Assembly (NCBI RefSeq): GCF_902499045.1
Contig: NZ_CABVPL010000021.1
Location: 1-64,000, forward strand
Reading direction: 5' to 3'
DNA from: Burkholderia latens
GTDB taxonomy: Bacteria > Pseudomonadota > Gammaproteobacteria > Burkholderiales > Burkholderiaceae
Length of the DNA: 64,000 nt
Both the position numbers and the translations under genes were made by a program. The notes beneath the pieces are model-generated. The model worked only from the letters and a program-made list of their open reading frames with translations, searched no databases and was not told where the DNA came from. Position 1 is the stretch's first letter. Every line of letters starts with the position of its first letter. Below are positions 35,752-44,182 of this stretch, piece by piece.

Positions 35752-36894
35752 TCAGAACCGCGTGCGCATGCCGAGCGTGCCGACGATCTGGTTCGCGGTG
35801 CTCGATGCGCCGCCCGACGTGTTGACGAACGCCTGGTAGCCGCGTCCCGACGCGTGCTGATACATCGCTTCCGCGTACAGGTCGGTGCGGCGCGACAGCT
35901 TGTACACGGCCTGCAGGTCGACCTGGTGCCATTTCGGATCGGTGCCGTGCTTGCTGTCCGGGTTCGACACGCTGCCGTCCGTATACACATAGGCGGCGCC
36001 CACGCTGACGGCCGGCGTTACCGCATAGCGCACGTTCACGTCGTAGTTGTTGAACGCGACCTGGCCGGTCGAGCCGAACGAACCCGTGTTGTCGTACTGC
36101 GAGCGCGTATAGACGAAGCCGACCGTCGCCGGGCCGAACACGTAGCTGATGCCGCCGCCGTACGTACGCATGCGGTCCGCGCCGACCGACCAGCCGCCCT
36201 GGCTCACGCTCTTCGCTTCGGCCACGTCGGCCGCGCCGGCGCTCGCGCTCGTCGAGCCCTTCGTGCCGTTCATCTGCAGGTACGCGCCGGCCACTTTCAG
36301 CGGGCCGTTCGTGTAGCTCGCGGCGACGCTGTACGCGCGGTTGCCGGCGAAGTTCGTCGAGTTCGAGAAGCCGTACAGCGCGCCGATCTTGAAGCCCGCG
36401 ATCGTGTCGCTCGTGTACTTGACCGCATTGTTGATGCGCACCGAGTGGTTCAGGTTGTCGTTGTCGAACGGATGCGCGAAGCCCGCATCGCCGAAGTCGC
36501 CGGCCGTCGCGGACAGCGGCGCGACGAAATCGACCATCGTGTCGTACTGGCGGCCGAGCGTCAGCGTGCCGTACCCGCCGCGGGTGAGGCCGACGTACGC
36601 ATGCCGGCCGAACAGCTTGCCGTGCTGCCCGAGCGAACCGTTGTTCGCGTTGAAGCCGTTCTCGAGCACGAACAGCGCCTTCAGGCCGCCGCCGAGATCT
36701 TCGCTGCCGCGCAGGCCGAAACGGCTGCCGTTGATCGCGCCGGACGCCATGCGCCACTGCGCGGCGCCATTCACGTTGTTGGTATAGGCGATGCCGGCGT
36801 CGATCAGGCCGTACAGCGTGACCGAGCTTTGCGCGTGCGCGAACGGCGCGAACAGCGCGGCGGCACATGCGCCGGCAACGAGGGTTTTGTTCAT
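35752..36894 (-). CDS. Outer-membrane general porin (Gram-negative porin family)
   Basis: 380 aa, a 16-stranded trimeric porin of the Burkholderia/Neisseria type. Signal peptide MNKTLVAGACAAALFAPFAHAQ is followed by the standard mature start SSVTLYGLIDAGIAY. The loop 3 region and repeated aromatic-ended strands are visible, and the C-terminus ends in Phe (GMRTRF), required for BAM recognition. It admits small hydrophilic solutes. It is a single gene with about 310 bp of free DNA upstream, where promoter elements should lie. Confidence 0.92.
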   Translation of the reverse strand: MNKTLVAGACAAALFAPFAHAQSSVTLYGLIDAGIAYTNNVNGAAQWRMASGAINGSRFGLRGSEDLGGGLKALFVLENGFNANNGSLGQHGKLFGRHAYVGLTRGGYGTLTLGRQYDTMVDFVAPLSATAGDFGDAGFAHPFDNDNLNHSVRINNAVKYTSDTIAGFKIGALYGFSNSTNFAGNRAYSVAASYTNGPLKVAGAYLQMNGTKGSTSASAGAADVAEAKSVSQGGWSVGADRMRTYGGGISYVFGPATVGFVYTRSQYDNTGSFGSTGQVAFNNYDVNVRYAVTPAVSVGAAYVYTDGSVSNPDSKHGTDPKWHQVDLQAVYKLSRRTDLYAEAMYQHASGRGYQAFVNTSGGASSTANQIVGTLGMRTRF

Positions 36895-37204
36895 GCGGGG
36901 ACTCCTGCGTGTGGGATGGGATAACCAAAGTTGGGCGCAAGTGTAGGGGCGCGTTCGCCCGATTCCGGCGGCCGGCCCGCGAGCGCTCCATTGCGATGCG
37001 TGCAAGAGTGCGTCACACGGCGTTCACAATCCGGCGCGGCCGCGGAATGGCGGGCGTTCCAGCGAAGGGCGCGATGTCCGGCACGCGGCCGGCGCACGTG
37101 TCGTGTCGCGGATCGACAACACGCGTGCGGGCGGGGCGGGGAGTTGATCGCCGCACCGGGCGCGTGGAGAATGGGTGAATCCATGCCGAGACAAGGAGAC
37201 TTCG
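36895..37204. other. Divergent intergenic region between porin and VOC genes
   Basis: About 310 bp. It holds the porin promoter on the minus strand and the VOC-gene promoter on the plus strand. The only clear element is the ribosome site AAGGAGAC just before 37205. No gene, repeat or convincing palindrome was recognised. Confidence 0.4.
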
Positions 37205-37669
37205 ATGACCATGCATCACCGTCCGTCCTTCAGTGCCGCGCTGTGCTACCGCGACCCGAAAGCCGCACTCGCGTGGCTCGAACGTGCATTCGGTTTCGCG
37301 CGTTCGCTCGTCGTGACCACACCGGAAGGCGACATCGCGCATGCCGAAATGAAATTCGGCGACAGTCTCGTGATGATCGGTGGCACGTGGGCCGACTTCA
37401 TCGCGTCGCCGGAAGACACCGGCGACCGCAATACGCAGCACGTGCACGTGCATCTGCCCGACGATGCGGACATCGACGCGCATTGCGAGCATGCGCGCGC
37501 GGCCGGTGCGGACATCCTGCAGGCGCCGGCCGACGCGTTCTACGGCGACCGCGTGTATCGGGCGCGCGATCCCGGCCGGCATGTATGGACGTTCGGCAAG
37601 CACGTGCGCGACGTGACGAACGAAGAAATGCACGCGGCGACCGGACTGACGATCGAATACTTCGACTGA
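37205..37669 (+). CDS. VOC family protein (glyoxalase/PhnB-like)
   Basis: 154 aa with the paired beta-alpha-beta-beta-beta units of the vicinal oxygen chelate fold. The N-terminal segment SFSAALCYRDPKAALAWLER and the strand QHVHVHLPDDADID are typical of the PhnB-like branch; the ending DPGRHVWTFGKHVRDV is common in this group. Functions vary (antibiotic binding, dioxygenase, isomerase), so none is assigned. AAGGAGACTTCG precedes the ATG. Confidence 0.88.
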   Translation: MTMHHRPSFSAALCYRDPKAALAWLERAFGFARSLVVTTPEGDIAHAEMKFGDSLVMIGGTWADFIASPEDTGDRNTQHVHVHLPDDADIDAHCEHARAAGADILQAPADAFYGDRVYRARDPGRHVWTFGKHVRDVTNEEMHAATGLTIEYFD

Positions 37670-37743
37670 ATGCGGTACCACGCACCCGATGCCGGTTTTT
37701 CCCACTACGCGGCGCGCTGGCGCTGCATGACGCCGAGACCCAC

Positions 37744-38994
37744 ATGAATCTTTTCAATGCACGCCTGCGCGGCCGCGACGGGCTGTTCACGATCGGCATC
37801 GACGGCGACACGATCGCGCGGATCGACGTGCAGCCCGCGCCGATCACGCCGGCCACGCCTGTCGGTGCCGGCGATATCGATGCGGGCGGCCGTCTCGCGA
37901 TCCCGCCGCTCGTCGAACCGCATATCCACCTCGACGCCGTGCTGACGGCCGGCGAGCCGGCGTGGAACATGAGCGGCACGCTGTTCGAAGGGATCGAACG
38001 CTGGGCCGAGCGCAAGGCGACGATCACGCACGAAGACACGAAGACGCGCGCGCATGCGGCGATCGGCATGCTGCGCGATCACGGGATCCAGCACGTGCGC
38101 ACGCATGTCGACGTCACCGATCCGACGCTCGCGGCGCTGAAGGCGATGCTCGAAGTGAAGGACGAGGCGCGCGGGCTGATCGACCTGCAGATCGTCGCGT
38201 TTCCGCAGGAAGGCATCGAATCGTTCGACGGCGGCCGCGCGCTGATGGAGCAGGCGATCGAACTCGGCGCGGACGTCGTCGGCGGCATTCCGCATTTCGA
38301 GAACACGCGCGAGCAGGGCGTCAGCTCGATCCGCTTCCTGATGGAGCTGGCCGAGCGCACCGGCTGCCTCGTCGACGTGCACTGCGACGAGACCGACGAT
38401 CCGCATTCGCGTTTTCTGGAAGTGCTCGCGGAAGAAGCGCGCGTGCGCGGCATGGGCGCGCGGGTCACGGCCAGCCACACGACCGCGATGGGCTCGTACG
38501 ACAACGCGTACTGCTCGAAGCTGTTCCGGCTGCTGAAGCGAGCGGGCCTGAACTTCGTGTCGTGCCCGACCGAGAGCATCCATCTGCAGGGGCGTTTCGA
38601 CACGTTTCCGAAGCGGCGCGGCGTCACGCGTGTCGCGGAGCTCGACCGCGCGGGCCTGAACGTGTGCTTCGGGCAGGATTCGATCAAGGATCCATGGTAT
38701 CCGCTCGGCAACGGCAACATCCTGCGCGTGCTCGATGCCGGCCTGCACATCTGCCACATGATGGGCTACCAGGATCTGCAGCGTTGCCTCGATTTCGTGA
38801 CCGATCACAGCGCGACGACGATGCACCTCGGCGACGCTTACGGGATCGCGGTCGGCCGCCCGGCGAACCTGATCGTGCTCGACGCGGACAGCGACTACGA
38901 AGCCGTGCGCCGCCAGGCGAAGGCCACGCTGTCGATGCGCCACGGCAAGGTGATCATGCGGCGGGAGCCGGAGCGCGTCGCGTATCCGGAGTGA
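37744..38994 (+). CDS. codA: Cytosine deaminase-like amidohydrolase (CodA family)
   Basis: 416 aa, similar to E. coli CodA along nearly its whole length. Metal and catalytic residues are visible: His60 and His62 (VEPHIHLD), Gln156 (FPQEG), His213 and Glu216 (DVHCDE), His245 (ASHTTAM) and Asp312. The segment reads FGQDSIKDPWYP, where CodA has FGHDDVFDPWYP, so the residue matching Asp314 of CodA is Ser313. That position governs base recognition in CodA, so substrate preference may differ from cytosine. It is 74 bp after the VOC gene. No codB-type permease is adjacent. Confidence 0.85.
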   Translation: MNLFNARLRGRDGLFTIGIDGDTIARIDVQPAPITPATPVGAGDIDAGGRLAIPPLVEPHIHLDAVLTAGEPAWNMSGTLFEGIERWAERKATITHEDTKTRAHAAIGMLRDHGIQHVRTHVDVTDPTLAALKAMLEVKDEARGLIDLQIVAFPQEGIESFDGGRALMEQAIELGADVVGGIPHFENTREQGVSSIRFLMELAERTGCLVDVHCDETDDPHSRFLEVLAEEARVRGMGARVTASHTTAMGSYDNAYCSKLFRLLKRAGLNFVSCPTESIHLQGRFDTFPKRRGVTRVAELDRAGLNVCFGQDSIKDPWYPLGNGNILRVLDAGLHICHMMGYQDLQRCLDFVTDHSATTMHLGDAYGIAVGRPANLIVLDADSDYEAVRRQAKATLSMRHGKVIMRREPERVAYPE

Positions 38995-39036
38995 GGAGGC
39001 GTGCGGCGGCGACGGCGGCACGCGTCGCGCTGGTTT

Positions 39037-39055
39037 ATGTATGCGTGAAATACAT
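39037..39055. promoter_or_regulatory. Inverted repeat ATGTAT-N7-ATACAT
   Basis: Six-base perfect arms separated by 7 bp, in an AT-rich patch about 110 bp upstream of the ClC gene and just downstream of the codA-like gene. The symmetry suggests an operator. No regulator gene is adjacent, so a partner cannot be named. Confidence 0.35.
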
Positions 39056-39166
39056 GAGTTGATCAAAAAAATACGTTTGTTTCATGAGAGGTCGACGCCT
39101 ACGATTCGGTGCTGACAGCGGCGTGCGCGGTGCGCGCCGTCTTTTCCACGCTCGTTCGCCGATACC

Positions 39167-40501
39167 ATGCGCCTCGATCTCCCGTCCGCTCCCGCGTCCG
39201 CTTCGCCGCCCGCCAGTCCGCTCGCGCGGATGGCCGCCGTCACCATCCTGACCGGCGTCGGCGCGGGGTTCGGCGGGATGCTGCTCGCACTGCTGCTGCA
39301 CGCGATCCAGCACGTGGCTTACGGCTACAGCCTCGCGCACGTGGTCGGCCCTACAAGCTTCCTGACCGGTGTGAGCGAGGCCGACCCGCTGCGGCGCGTT
39401 GCGGTGCTCATCGTCTGCGGGCTCGTCGCGGGCGGCGGCTGGTGGGCGCTGTACCGGTACGGCCGGCCGCTCGTCAGCATCCGCCGCGCGGTGCGCGCGG
39501 CGGATCCGCGGATGCCGTTCGTCAGCACGACGGTCCACGCGCTGCTGCAGATCGTCACCGTCGCGCTCGGTTCGCCGCTCGGCCGCGAGGTCGCGCCGCG
39601 CGAGATCGGCTCGCTGCTGGCCGGGCGGCTCGCGCACCAAGCGGGGTTGACGCCGGCGGATTGCCGATTGATGGTCGCGTGCGGTGCGGGCGCCGGCCTC
39701 GCGGCCGTCTACAACGTGCCGCTCGGCGGTGCGGTGTTCGTGCTCGAAGTGCTGCTCGGCACGTTCGAGCTGCGCGCGCTGGTGGTGGCCGTCGTCACGT
39801 CGGCGATCGCGGCGGCCGTCGCGTGGATCGGCCTCGGCAACGAACATCAGTACACGGTGCCTGCGTTCGTGCTGAGCACGCCGCTCGTCGCGTGGTCGAT
39901 CGTCTGCGGGCCGCTGTTCGGTTTCGCCGCGTACGGCTTCGTGCGCCTCACGACGCGCGCACGGGCCGATGCGCCGAAGGGCCGGCTGCTGCCGCTGCTT
40001 GCGCTGCTCAACTTCGCGGTGATCGGCGTGCTGGCGATGCGCTTTCCGCAACTGCTCGGCAACGGCAAGGGGCCGGCTTCAATGGCGTTCGACGGCACGC
40101 TGACGATCGGGCTCGCGGCGACGCTGCTCGTGCTGAAGGTGGCGATCGAGGCGTGCAGCCTGCGCGCGGGTGCCGAAGGCGGGCTGCTGACGCCCGGTCT
40201 CGCGAATGGCGCGCTGCTCGGCGTCGTGCTCGGCGGGCTGTGGAGCGTCGTCTGGCCGGGTGCGTCGATTGGTGGATGCGCGCTGGTGGGCGCGACCGCG
40301 TTCCTCGCCGCGTCGATGCAGATGCCGATCACGGCCGTCGTGCTGTTGCTCGAATTCACGCGCGCGAATCACGACAGCCTCGTGCCGATGCTGCTGGCCG
40401 TGGCCGGTTCGCTCGTCGCGTACCGGTTCGCGCAGCGGGTGGCGGAGCGGCGTGCGCAGGCGATCGCAGCCGTCGGCACGCCGGAGGCGGTTGCGCGCTA
40501 G
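39167..40501 (+). CDS. ClC-type chloride channel/transporter
   Basis: 444 aa, voltage-gated chloride channel family with about 10-12 helices and no CBS domains. The anion-pathway motif reads GREVAPREIGS, with the gating glutamate present after GR. The second motif is GAGAGLAAVYNVPLGGAVFVLE. The C-terminal selectivity motif region reads GAEGGLLTPGLANGALLG. It should move Cl- or a similar anion across the inner membrane, perhaps in exchange with protons. The N-terminus before the first helix is short and Pro/Ser/Ala-rich. Confidence 0.9.
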   Translation: MRLDLPSAPASASPPASPLARMAAVTILTGVGAGFGGMLLALLLHAIQHVAYGYSLAHVVGPTSFLTGVSEADPLRRVAVLIVCGLVAGGGWWALYRYGRPLVSIRRAVRAADPRMPFVSTTVHALLQIVTVALGSPLGREVAPREIGSLLAGRLAHQAGLTPADCRLMVACGAGAGLAAVYNVPLGGAVFVLEVLLGTFELRALVVAVVTSAIAAAVAWIGLGNEHQYTVPAFVLSTPLVAWSIVCGPLFGFAAYGFVRLTTRARADAPKGRLLPLLALLNFAVIGVLAMRFPQLLGNGKGPASMAFDGTLTIGLAATLLVLKVAIEACSLRAGAEGGLLTPGLANGALLGVVLGGLWSVVWPGASIGGCALVGATAFLAASMQMPITAVVLLLEFTRANHDSLVPMLLAVAGSLVAYRFAQRVAERRAQAIAAVGTPEAVAR

Positions 40502-40836
40502 CCAGGCTCGCGGCCGGCCACATCAGAGTACCGCGAGCGCGACGAACCGCGTCTTGCCTTCGCGCGTTCGGCGGGCCTCTCCTGGATACTGGAAGGGCGC
40601 TGGGCGCGCGTAATTCCCTTGTAAAGTGGATTAGCACTGAAAATCCGATGCTAAGACCCAACAATCGGGAATTAGGGGCTGGCGTCCGGCAGGTCGCAAT
40701 TCTTACATAAAACTTTCAAGTCGCGCATCATGACACCTCGATTCGATGGATTCGAAGGTATCCGGATGACATGAGCAGTCCCGACCCCGCGATGCGGTTC
40801 CTCGAGTCGAATTCATTTCGATAACAAGGAGCCAAA
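40502..40836. other. AT-richer intergenic region upstream of tae4
   Basis: About 335 bp of DNA with clearly more A and T than the flanking genes, especially from 40610. It contains TTCTTACATAAAACTT-like stretches suited to a promoter and ends in the ribosome site AAGGAG before the tae4 GTG. No gene is evident. The compositional change marks the left edge of the transferred effector-immunity segment. Confidence 0.5.
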
Positions 40837-41583
40837 GTGACAAGACCATCATTTACCGTTGCCTGGGCGGCATCTCGGCGAATCTACGACCCTGCAAATT
40901 CCGGCGAGCGCGTCGCGAAAGTGATAGGCGGATACGTCGAGAAGAACGTCAATAATCCGAACCCAGCGGAGCGATGGAGCAATACATGTGCGGTGAGGAT
41001 GAGTTATATCCTGGGCGAAGCCGGTATGGCGATGCCGCGAATCCCCGGACAAACGGTATCGGGCGGAGACAATCGGCAATACTTTTTTCGTGTCAGAGAC
41101 TTGATTCGTTTTCTTGAGCAACGATGGGGCAAGGCAGAGGCGGTCAAATACCCGCCGTCGACCGGAGGTCCGCTTGCGGGTCGACAGGGCATCATCCTGT
41201 TCGAGGTGTCCGGGTGGAGGGATGCTCAGGGTCACGCTACGCTGTTCAACGGGCGGACGTGTTACGACCGCTGCTATTTCAACGAACCGGGCGCGCGGTA
41301 TCGCACCGATCGCGCGAATTTTGGAGTCCGTCATGAGGGGAGCCTGGATCGCTGCCGCGTTGGCGTGCATCGCGCTTCAGCCGGCGATCGGTGCGGCGAA
41401 GGATGCCGCACAGGCGTCGCCGGAGGCAGGCTCACGGACTTACATCCAGAACTTCAAGGACATGGTGCTCTCGGCGTGCCTCGCTACCGCGTACAAGCAG
41501 GCGCCCGGCGTAAGCAAGGACATCGGCAGCAGCACGAGCGCGTTGCGCGACTGGAGCTACTACGACATGGAGCGTGCGCCTGA
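40837..41583 (+). CDS. tae4: Type VI secretion amidase effector Tae4, stop lost by frameshift
   Basis: The first 162 residues match the Tae4 family of NlpC/P60-like peptidoglycan amidases, delivered by T6SS to hydrolyse the peptide stem of rival cells. Catalytic Cys51 (NTCAVRMSY) and His133 (GHATLFNG) are visible, as in the Salmonella effector. After NF (residues 161-162) the frame departs from the family and runs about 86 residues antiparallel in meaning across tai4. One extra T in the TTTT run at 41319-41322 would restore NFWSPS and a TGA at 41334-41336 overlapping the tai4 ATG. The GTG start has AAGGAG upstream. Confidence 0.85.
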   Translation: MTRPSFTVAWAASRRIYDPANSGERVAKVIGGYVEKNVNNPNPAERWSNTCAVRMSYILGEAGMAMPRIPGQTVSGGDNRQYFFRVRDLIRFLEQRWGKAEAVKYPPSTGGPLAGRQGIILFEVSGWRDAQGHATLFNGRTCYDRCYFNEPGARYRTDRANFGVRHEGSLDRCRVGVHRASAGDRCGEGCRTGVAGGRLTDLHPELQGHGALGVPRYRVQAGARRKQGHRQQHERVARLELLRHGACA

Positions 41584-41785
41584 CGTCATTCACGCGCTGG
41601 TCGAGAAGTACCTGGCTCGCGATTACCGGAATCCGGTTGTCGAATCGGAAGTCACGGGTGTGAAGTTCGATTTCCTGAAGTGCATCGATCTGTATCACGG
41701 CAACGAACTGGACGCCGCGGCGAAGCAGCTGGTGTTACGCCCGAACAGTACCTATCGCGCCGAGCATTCGACGAAGCCGCAGTAG
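41333..41785 (+). CDS. tai4: Type VI amidase immunity protein Tai4
   Basis: 150 aa with an N-terminal signal peptide (MRGAWIAAALACIALQPAIG), so it acts in the periplasm where Tae4 attacks. The family features TYIQNFKDMVLSACLATAY and FLKCIDLYHGNELD are seen, with two cysteines suited to a disulfide. It should bind and block Tae4. Its ATG would form a 4-bp ATGA overlap with the ancestral tae4 stop, the usual coupling in these pairs. At present tae4 reads on through it in another frame. No other T6SS gene is in the window. Confidence 0.85.
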   Translation: MRGAWIAAALACIALQPAIGAAKDAAQASPEAGSRTYIQNFKDMVLSACLATAYKQAPGVSKDIGSSTSALRDWSYYDMERAPDVIHALVEKYLARDYRNPVVESEVTGVKFDFLKCIDLYHGNELDAAAKQLVLRPNSTYRAEHSTKPQ

Positions 41786-41899
41786 CGATCCCCGCCCGGC
41801 TGCGCGACCGCCTGCCCCGATGCCGGCGCGAGCGCAGGTCGCCAACCATTATCCGATCGGGCAGAATCGGCCTGCCCAGTTTCCACCGACGGACGCTGC

Positions 41900-42631
41900 A
41901 TGACCGAACCGACCGAGCCTCCCGGCCGCCGCGCTTACGCGAGCTTCGCGCAACGCTATGCGGACATCGCGCCGACGAAGGCGCACAACGCGCTGTACGA
42001 GCGTCCGGCCACGCTGGCGCTGCTCGGCGACGTCGGCGGCCTGACGGTGCTCGATGCCGGCTGCGGGCCGGGCATCTGCAGCGCGCATCTCGCCGGTCAA
42101 GGCGCAACCGTGCATGCGTTCGACGTGACGCCGGAGATGGTTGCGCTCGCGCGAACGCGCTGCGCGGGGCTCGCGGTCGACGTCGTGGAAGGCGACCTGG
42201 AGGCGCCGCTCGGGTGGCTGTCCGATGCGTCGGTCGACAAGGTGCTGTGCTCGCTCGCGCTCGACTACGTGCGCGACCTCGCGCCGACGCTGCGTGAATT
42301 CCGGCGCGTCGCGCGTCCGGGCGGCACGCTCGTGTTTTCGATGGCGCATCCGATGCGCGACTGGATGGACGCGCGCACGCGCGGCGACGGCACGTACTTC
42401 GACACGAGCCGTTTCGGCTTCCACTGGTCGGGTTTCGGCGAACCGAAGCCGTATGTCGAAGCGTGGCGCCGGCCGCTTGCCGACATCCTGAACGCGCTTG
42501 CCGACGCCGGCTGGCGGCTCGACCGGTTCGTCGAACCGGCGCCGCTGCCCGAGATGAAGGCCGTGTCGGAGCGGCTCCATGCGGAGCTGTCGCTCGCGCC
42601 GGCGTTCGTGTGCATCCGCACGCGGCGCTGA
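41900..42631 (+). CDS. Class I SAM-dependent methyltransferase
   Basis: 243 aa, Rossmann-like methyltransferase of the UbiE/Methyltransf_11 type. Motif I VLDAGCGPGICSAHLAGQGA is at about residues 49-68, the acidic end of strand 2 reads VHAFDVTPEMV, and the post-I VVEGDLEAPLG follows. The substrate is unknown. It stands alone, between the tai4 gene and the convergent di-haem peroxidase gene. Confidence 0.88.
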   Translation: MTEPTEPPGRRAYASFAQRYADIAPTKAHNALYERPATLALLGDVGGLTVLDAGCGPGICSAHLAGQGATVHAFDVTPEMVALARTRCAGLAVDVVEGDLEAPLGWLSDASVDKVLCSLALDYVRDLAPTLREFRRVARPGGTLVFSMAHPMRDWMDARTRGDGTYFDTSRFGFHWSGFGEPKPYVEAWRRPLADILNALADAGWRLDRFVEPAPLPEMKAVSERLHAELSLAPAFVCIRTRR

Positions 42632-42655
42632 CGGCACGCGGCCGCGGCCCAGCCG

Positions 42656-44074
42656 TCAGCGTGCCGGCTCGTCGGTCAGCGTGCCGAGAAACGCTTCGAT
42701 ATCCTTGATGTCCTGCTCGGTCATCGCGGGCTTGTCGCCGGGCTTGCGATCGAACGGCGCATCGGTCACGTCGACGTTCGCGCGGTACTTTGCCGGGATG
42801 TCGTCGTACATGTCGATCTTGCCGTCCGCGCCGCGCGGATAGAACTTCTGCGGCGAGATGCTACGTTCGTTGTAGAACGCCATCACCTGGTCGAGCGTAT
42901 GGAACACGCCGTTGTGGAAGAACACGTGGCGCGTCGCCGCGTTGCGCAGCGTCGGCGTGAGGAACATCCCGCAATATTGCGTCTGGTCCTTCAGGTCGTC
43001 GCGGAACGGCCCGCACACGCCCAGATCGTAGAACGCCGGGTTGCGGTTCTGCGCGAGCGCGCGGTTGCGCGGCGCACCGAGCGCCTCGTACTGATAGTCG
43101 GTAAACATCGGCGGCAAGCCGTCCTTGCCGGGCTTCGACAGGTGGCAGCCGGCGCAATTCGCCTTGTCCGGATCGTTGAACAGCCGCAGCCCGCGCAGCT
43201 CGGCCTGCGTAAGGCGCGCGCGGCCCTCGAGCCAGCGGTCGTACTTGCTGTTGTATGGATGGAACGACGGATCCTCCACCTGATACCGCGCGATCGCGAA
43301 CATGGCCTCCGACACCGCGAGCTGCGGCGTGGAGAACACGCGCGGCCCGAACAACTGCTCGAACTGCGCGCGATGCGGCGACTGCGCGAGCTTGCGCGCC
43401 ACGTCGCCGATGCTCGCGTTCGCCATTTCGACCGGATTCAGCAGCGGCCCGAACGCCTGCTGCTGTAGCGTATCGGCGCGGCCGTCCCAGAACAGCCCGC
43501 CTTGCGGCACGAGTTGCGGCGCGGCCGCCGTGCCGGCCACCTTCTGCGCCTTGACGACACCGGCCGCCGACGCGGCCTGCTGCGCGACGCTCGGCGCCGC
43601 ATCGTTTTCGCCGGCATCGGGGCCGATGCTGAAATTCGGCTGGCGGTACAGGTACATCAGCGACGGCGGCGGGCGATAGCCGTGCTGCGTCATCGCGAGG
43701 CCGCCCGGCTGCACGTCGAGCGCGTTCGGCGGGCCGTACGCATGATCGGGGCTGTGACACGACGCGCACGACTGCTTGCCGGACGCCGACAGCGACGGAT
43801 CGGCGAACAGCGCACGCCCGAGTTGCGCGACGGCCGACAACGGCTGCGCGGCGGGACGCTGCAACACGACCGGATGCGCGTTCGCGCCGGTCCAGCCGGC
43901 AACGACGTCGCCGATCGCCGCCGGCGTGCGCGCCGGAAACGCGATCGCGAATGCGCCGTAGCCGAGCACCGCCGCGCCGAGCACGAACGCCGCGCGACGC
44001 AGCACGCGGGCAGCGGAGCGCGGCGCCGCGGCGCCGGATGATTCGGAAGAAGGGAACGCGGGACGAGCTGTCAT
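42656..44074 (-). CDS. Di-haem cytochrome c peroxidase family protein
   Basis: 472 aa. An N-terminal membrane anchor or signal (about residues 28-47) precedes two c-type haem motifs, CASCH (103-107) and CAGCH (307-311). This is the layout of bacterial CCP/MauG proteins, which reduce peroxide or oxidise protein targets in the periplasm. The first half is longer than in classical CCP and includes an Ala-rich insert near 160-180. It lies 108 bp downstream of a phosphoesterase gene on the same strand, with a hairpin between them. Confidence 0.88.
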   Translation of the reverse strand: MTARPAFPSSESSGAAAPRSAARVLRRAAFVLGAAVLGYGAFAIAFPARTPAAIGDVVAGWTGANAHPVVLQRPAAQPLSAVAQLGRALFADPSLSASGKQSCASCHSPDHAYGPPNALDVQPGGLAMTQHGYRPPPSLMYLYRQPNFSIGPDAGENDAAPSVAQQAASAAGVVKAQKVAGTAAAPQLVPQGGLFWDGRADTLQQQAFGPLLNPVEMANASIGDVARKLAQSPHRAQFEQLFGPRVFSTPQLAVSEAMFAIARYQVEDPSFHPYNSKYDRWLEGRARLTQAELRGLRLFNDPDKANCAGCHLSKPGKDGLPPMFTDYQYEALGAPRNRALAQNRNPAFYDLGVCGPFRDDLKDQTQYCGMFLTPTLRNAATRHVFFHNGVFHTLDQVMAFYNERSISPQKFYPRGADGKIDMYDDIPAKYRANVDVTDAPFDRKPGDKPAMTEQDIKDIEAFLGTLTDEPAR

Positions 44075-44126
44075 GCTGTCGGTCGAAAGTCGGATGCCGC
44101 GCAAACGCGGCGCGTTAAACGGAAAC

Positions 44127-44149
44127 GGCCGGCGCACGATGCGCCGGCC
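44127..44149 (-). terminator. Hairpin after the phosphoesterase gene
   Basis: Perfect 10-bp arms (GGCCGGCGCA and complement) around a 3-nt loop, followed on the minus strand by a T-containing stretch (GTTTCCGTTTAA). It lies between the phosphoesterase stop (44183) and the peroxidase start (44074), so it probably ends or attenuates the upstream transcript. Confidence 0.6.
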
Positions 44150-44182
44150 TGCTGCTTGCCGCGACCGGCTGCGCGATGCCGG

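Noticed and set aside
40837-41336. Calling tae4 a plain pseudogene
   Set aside because: The catalytic domain is complete and only the last four residues and stop are affected, so activity may persist; it is listed as a coding gene with an altered end.
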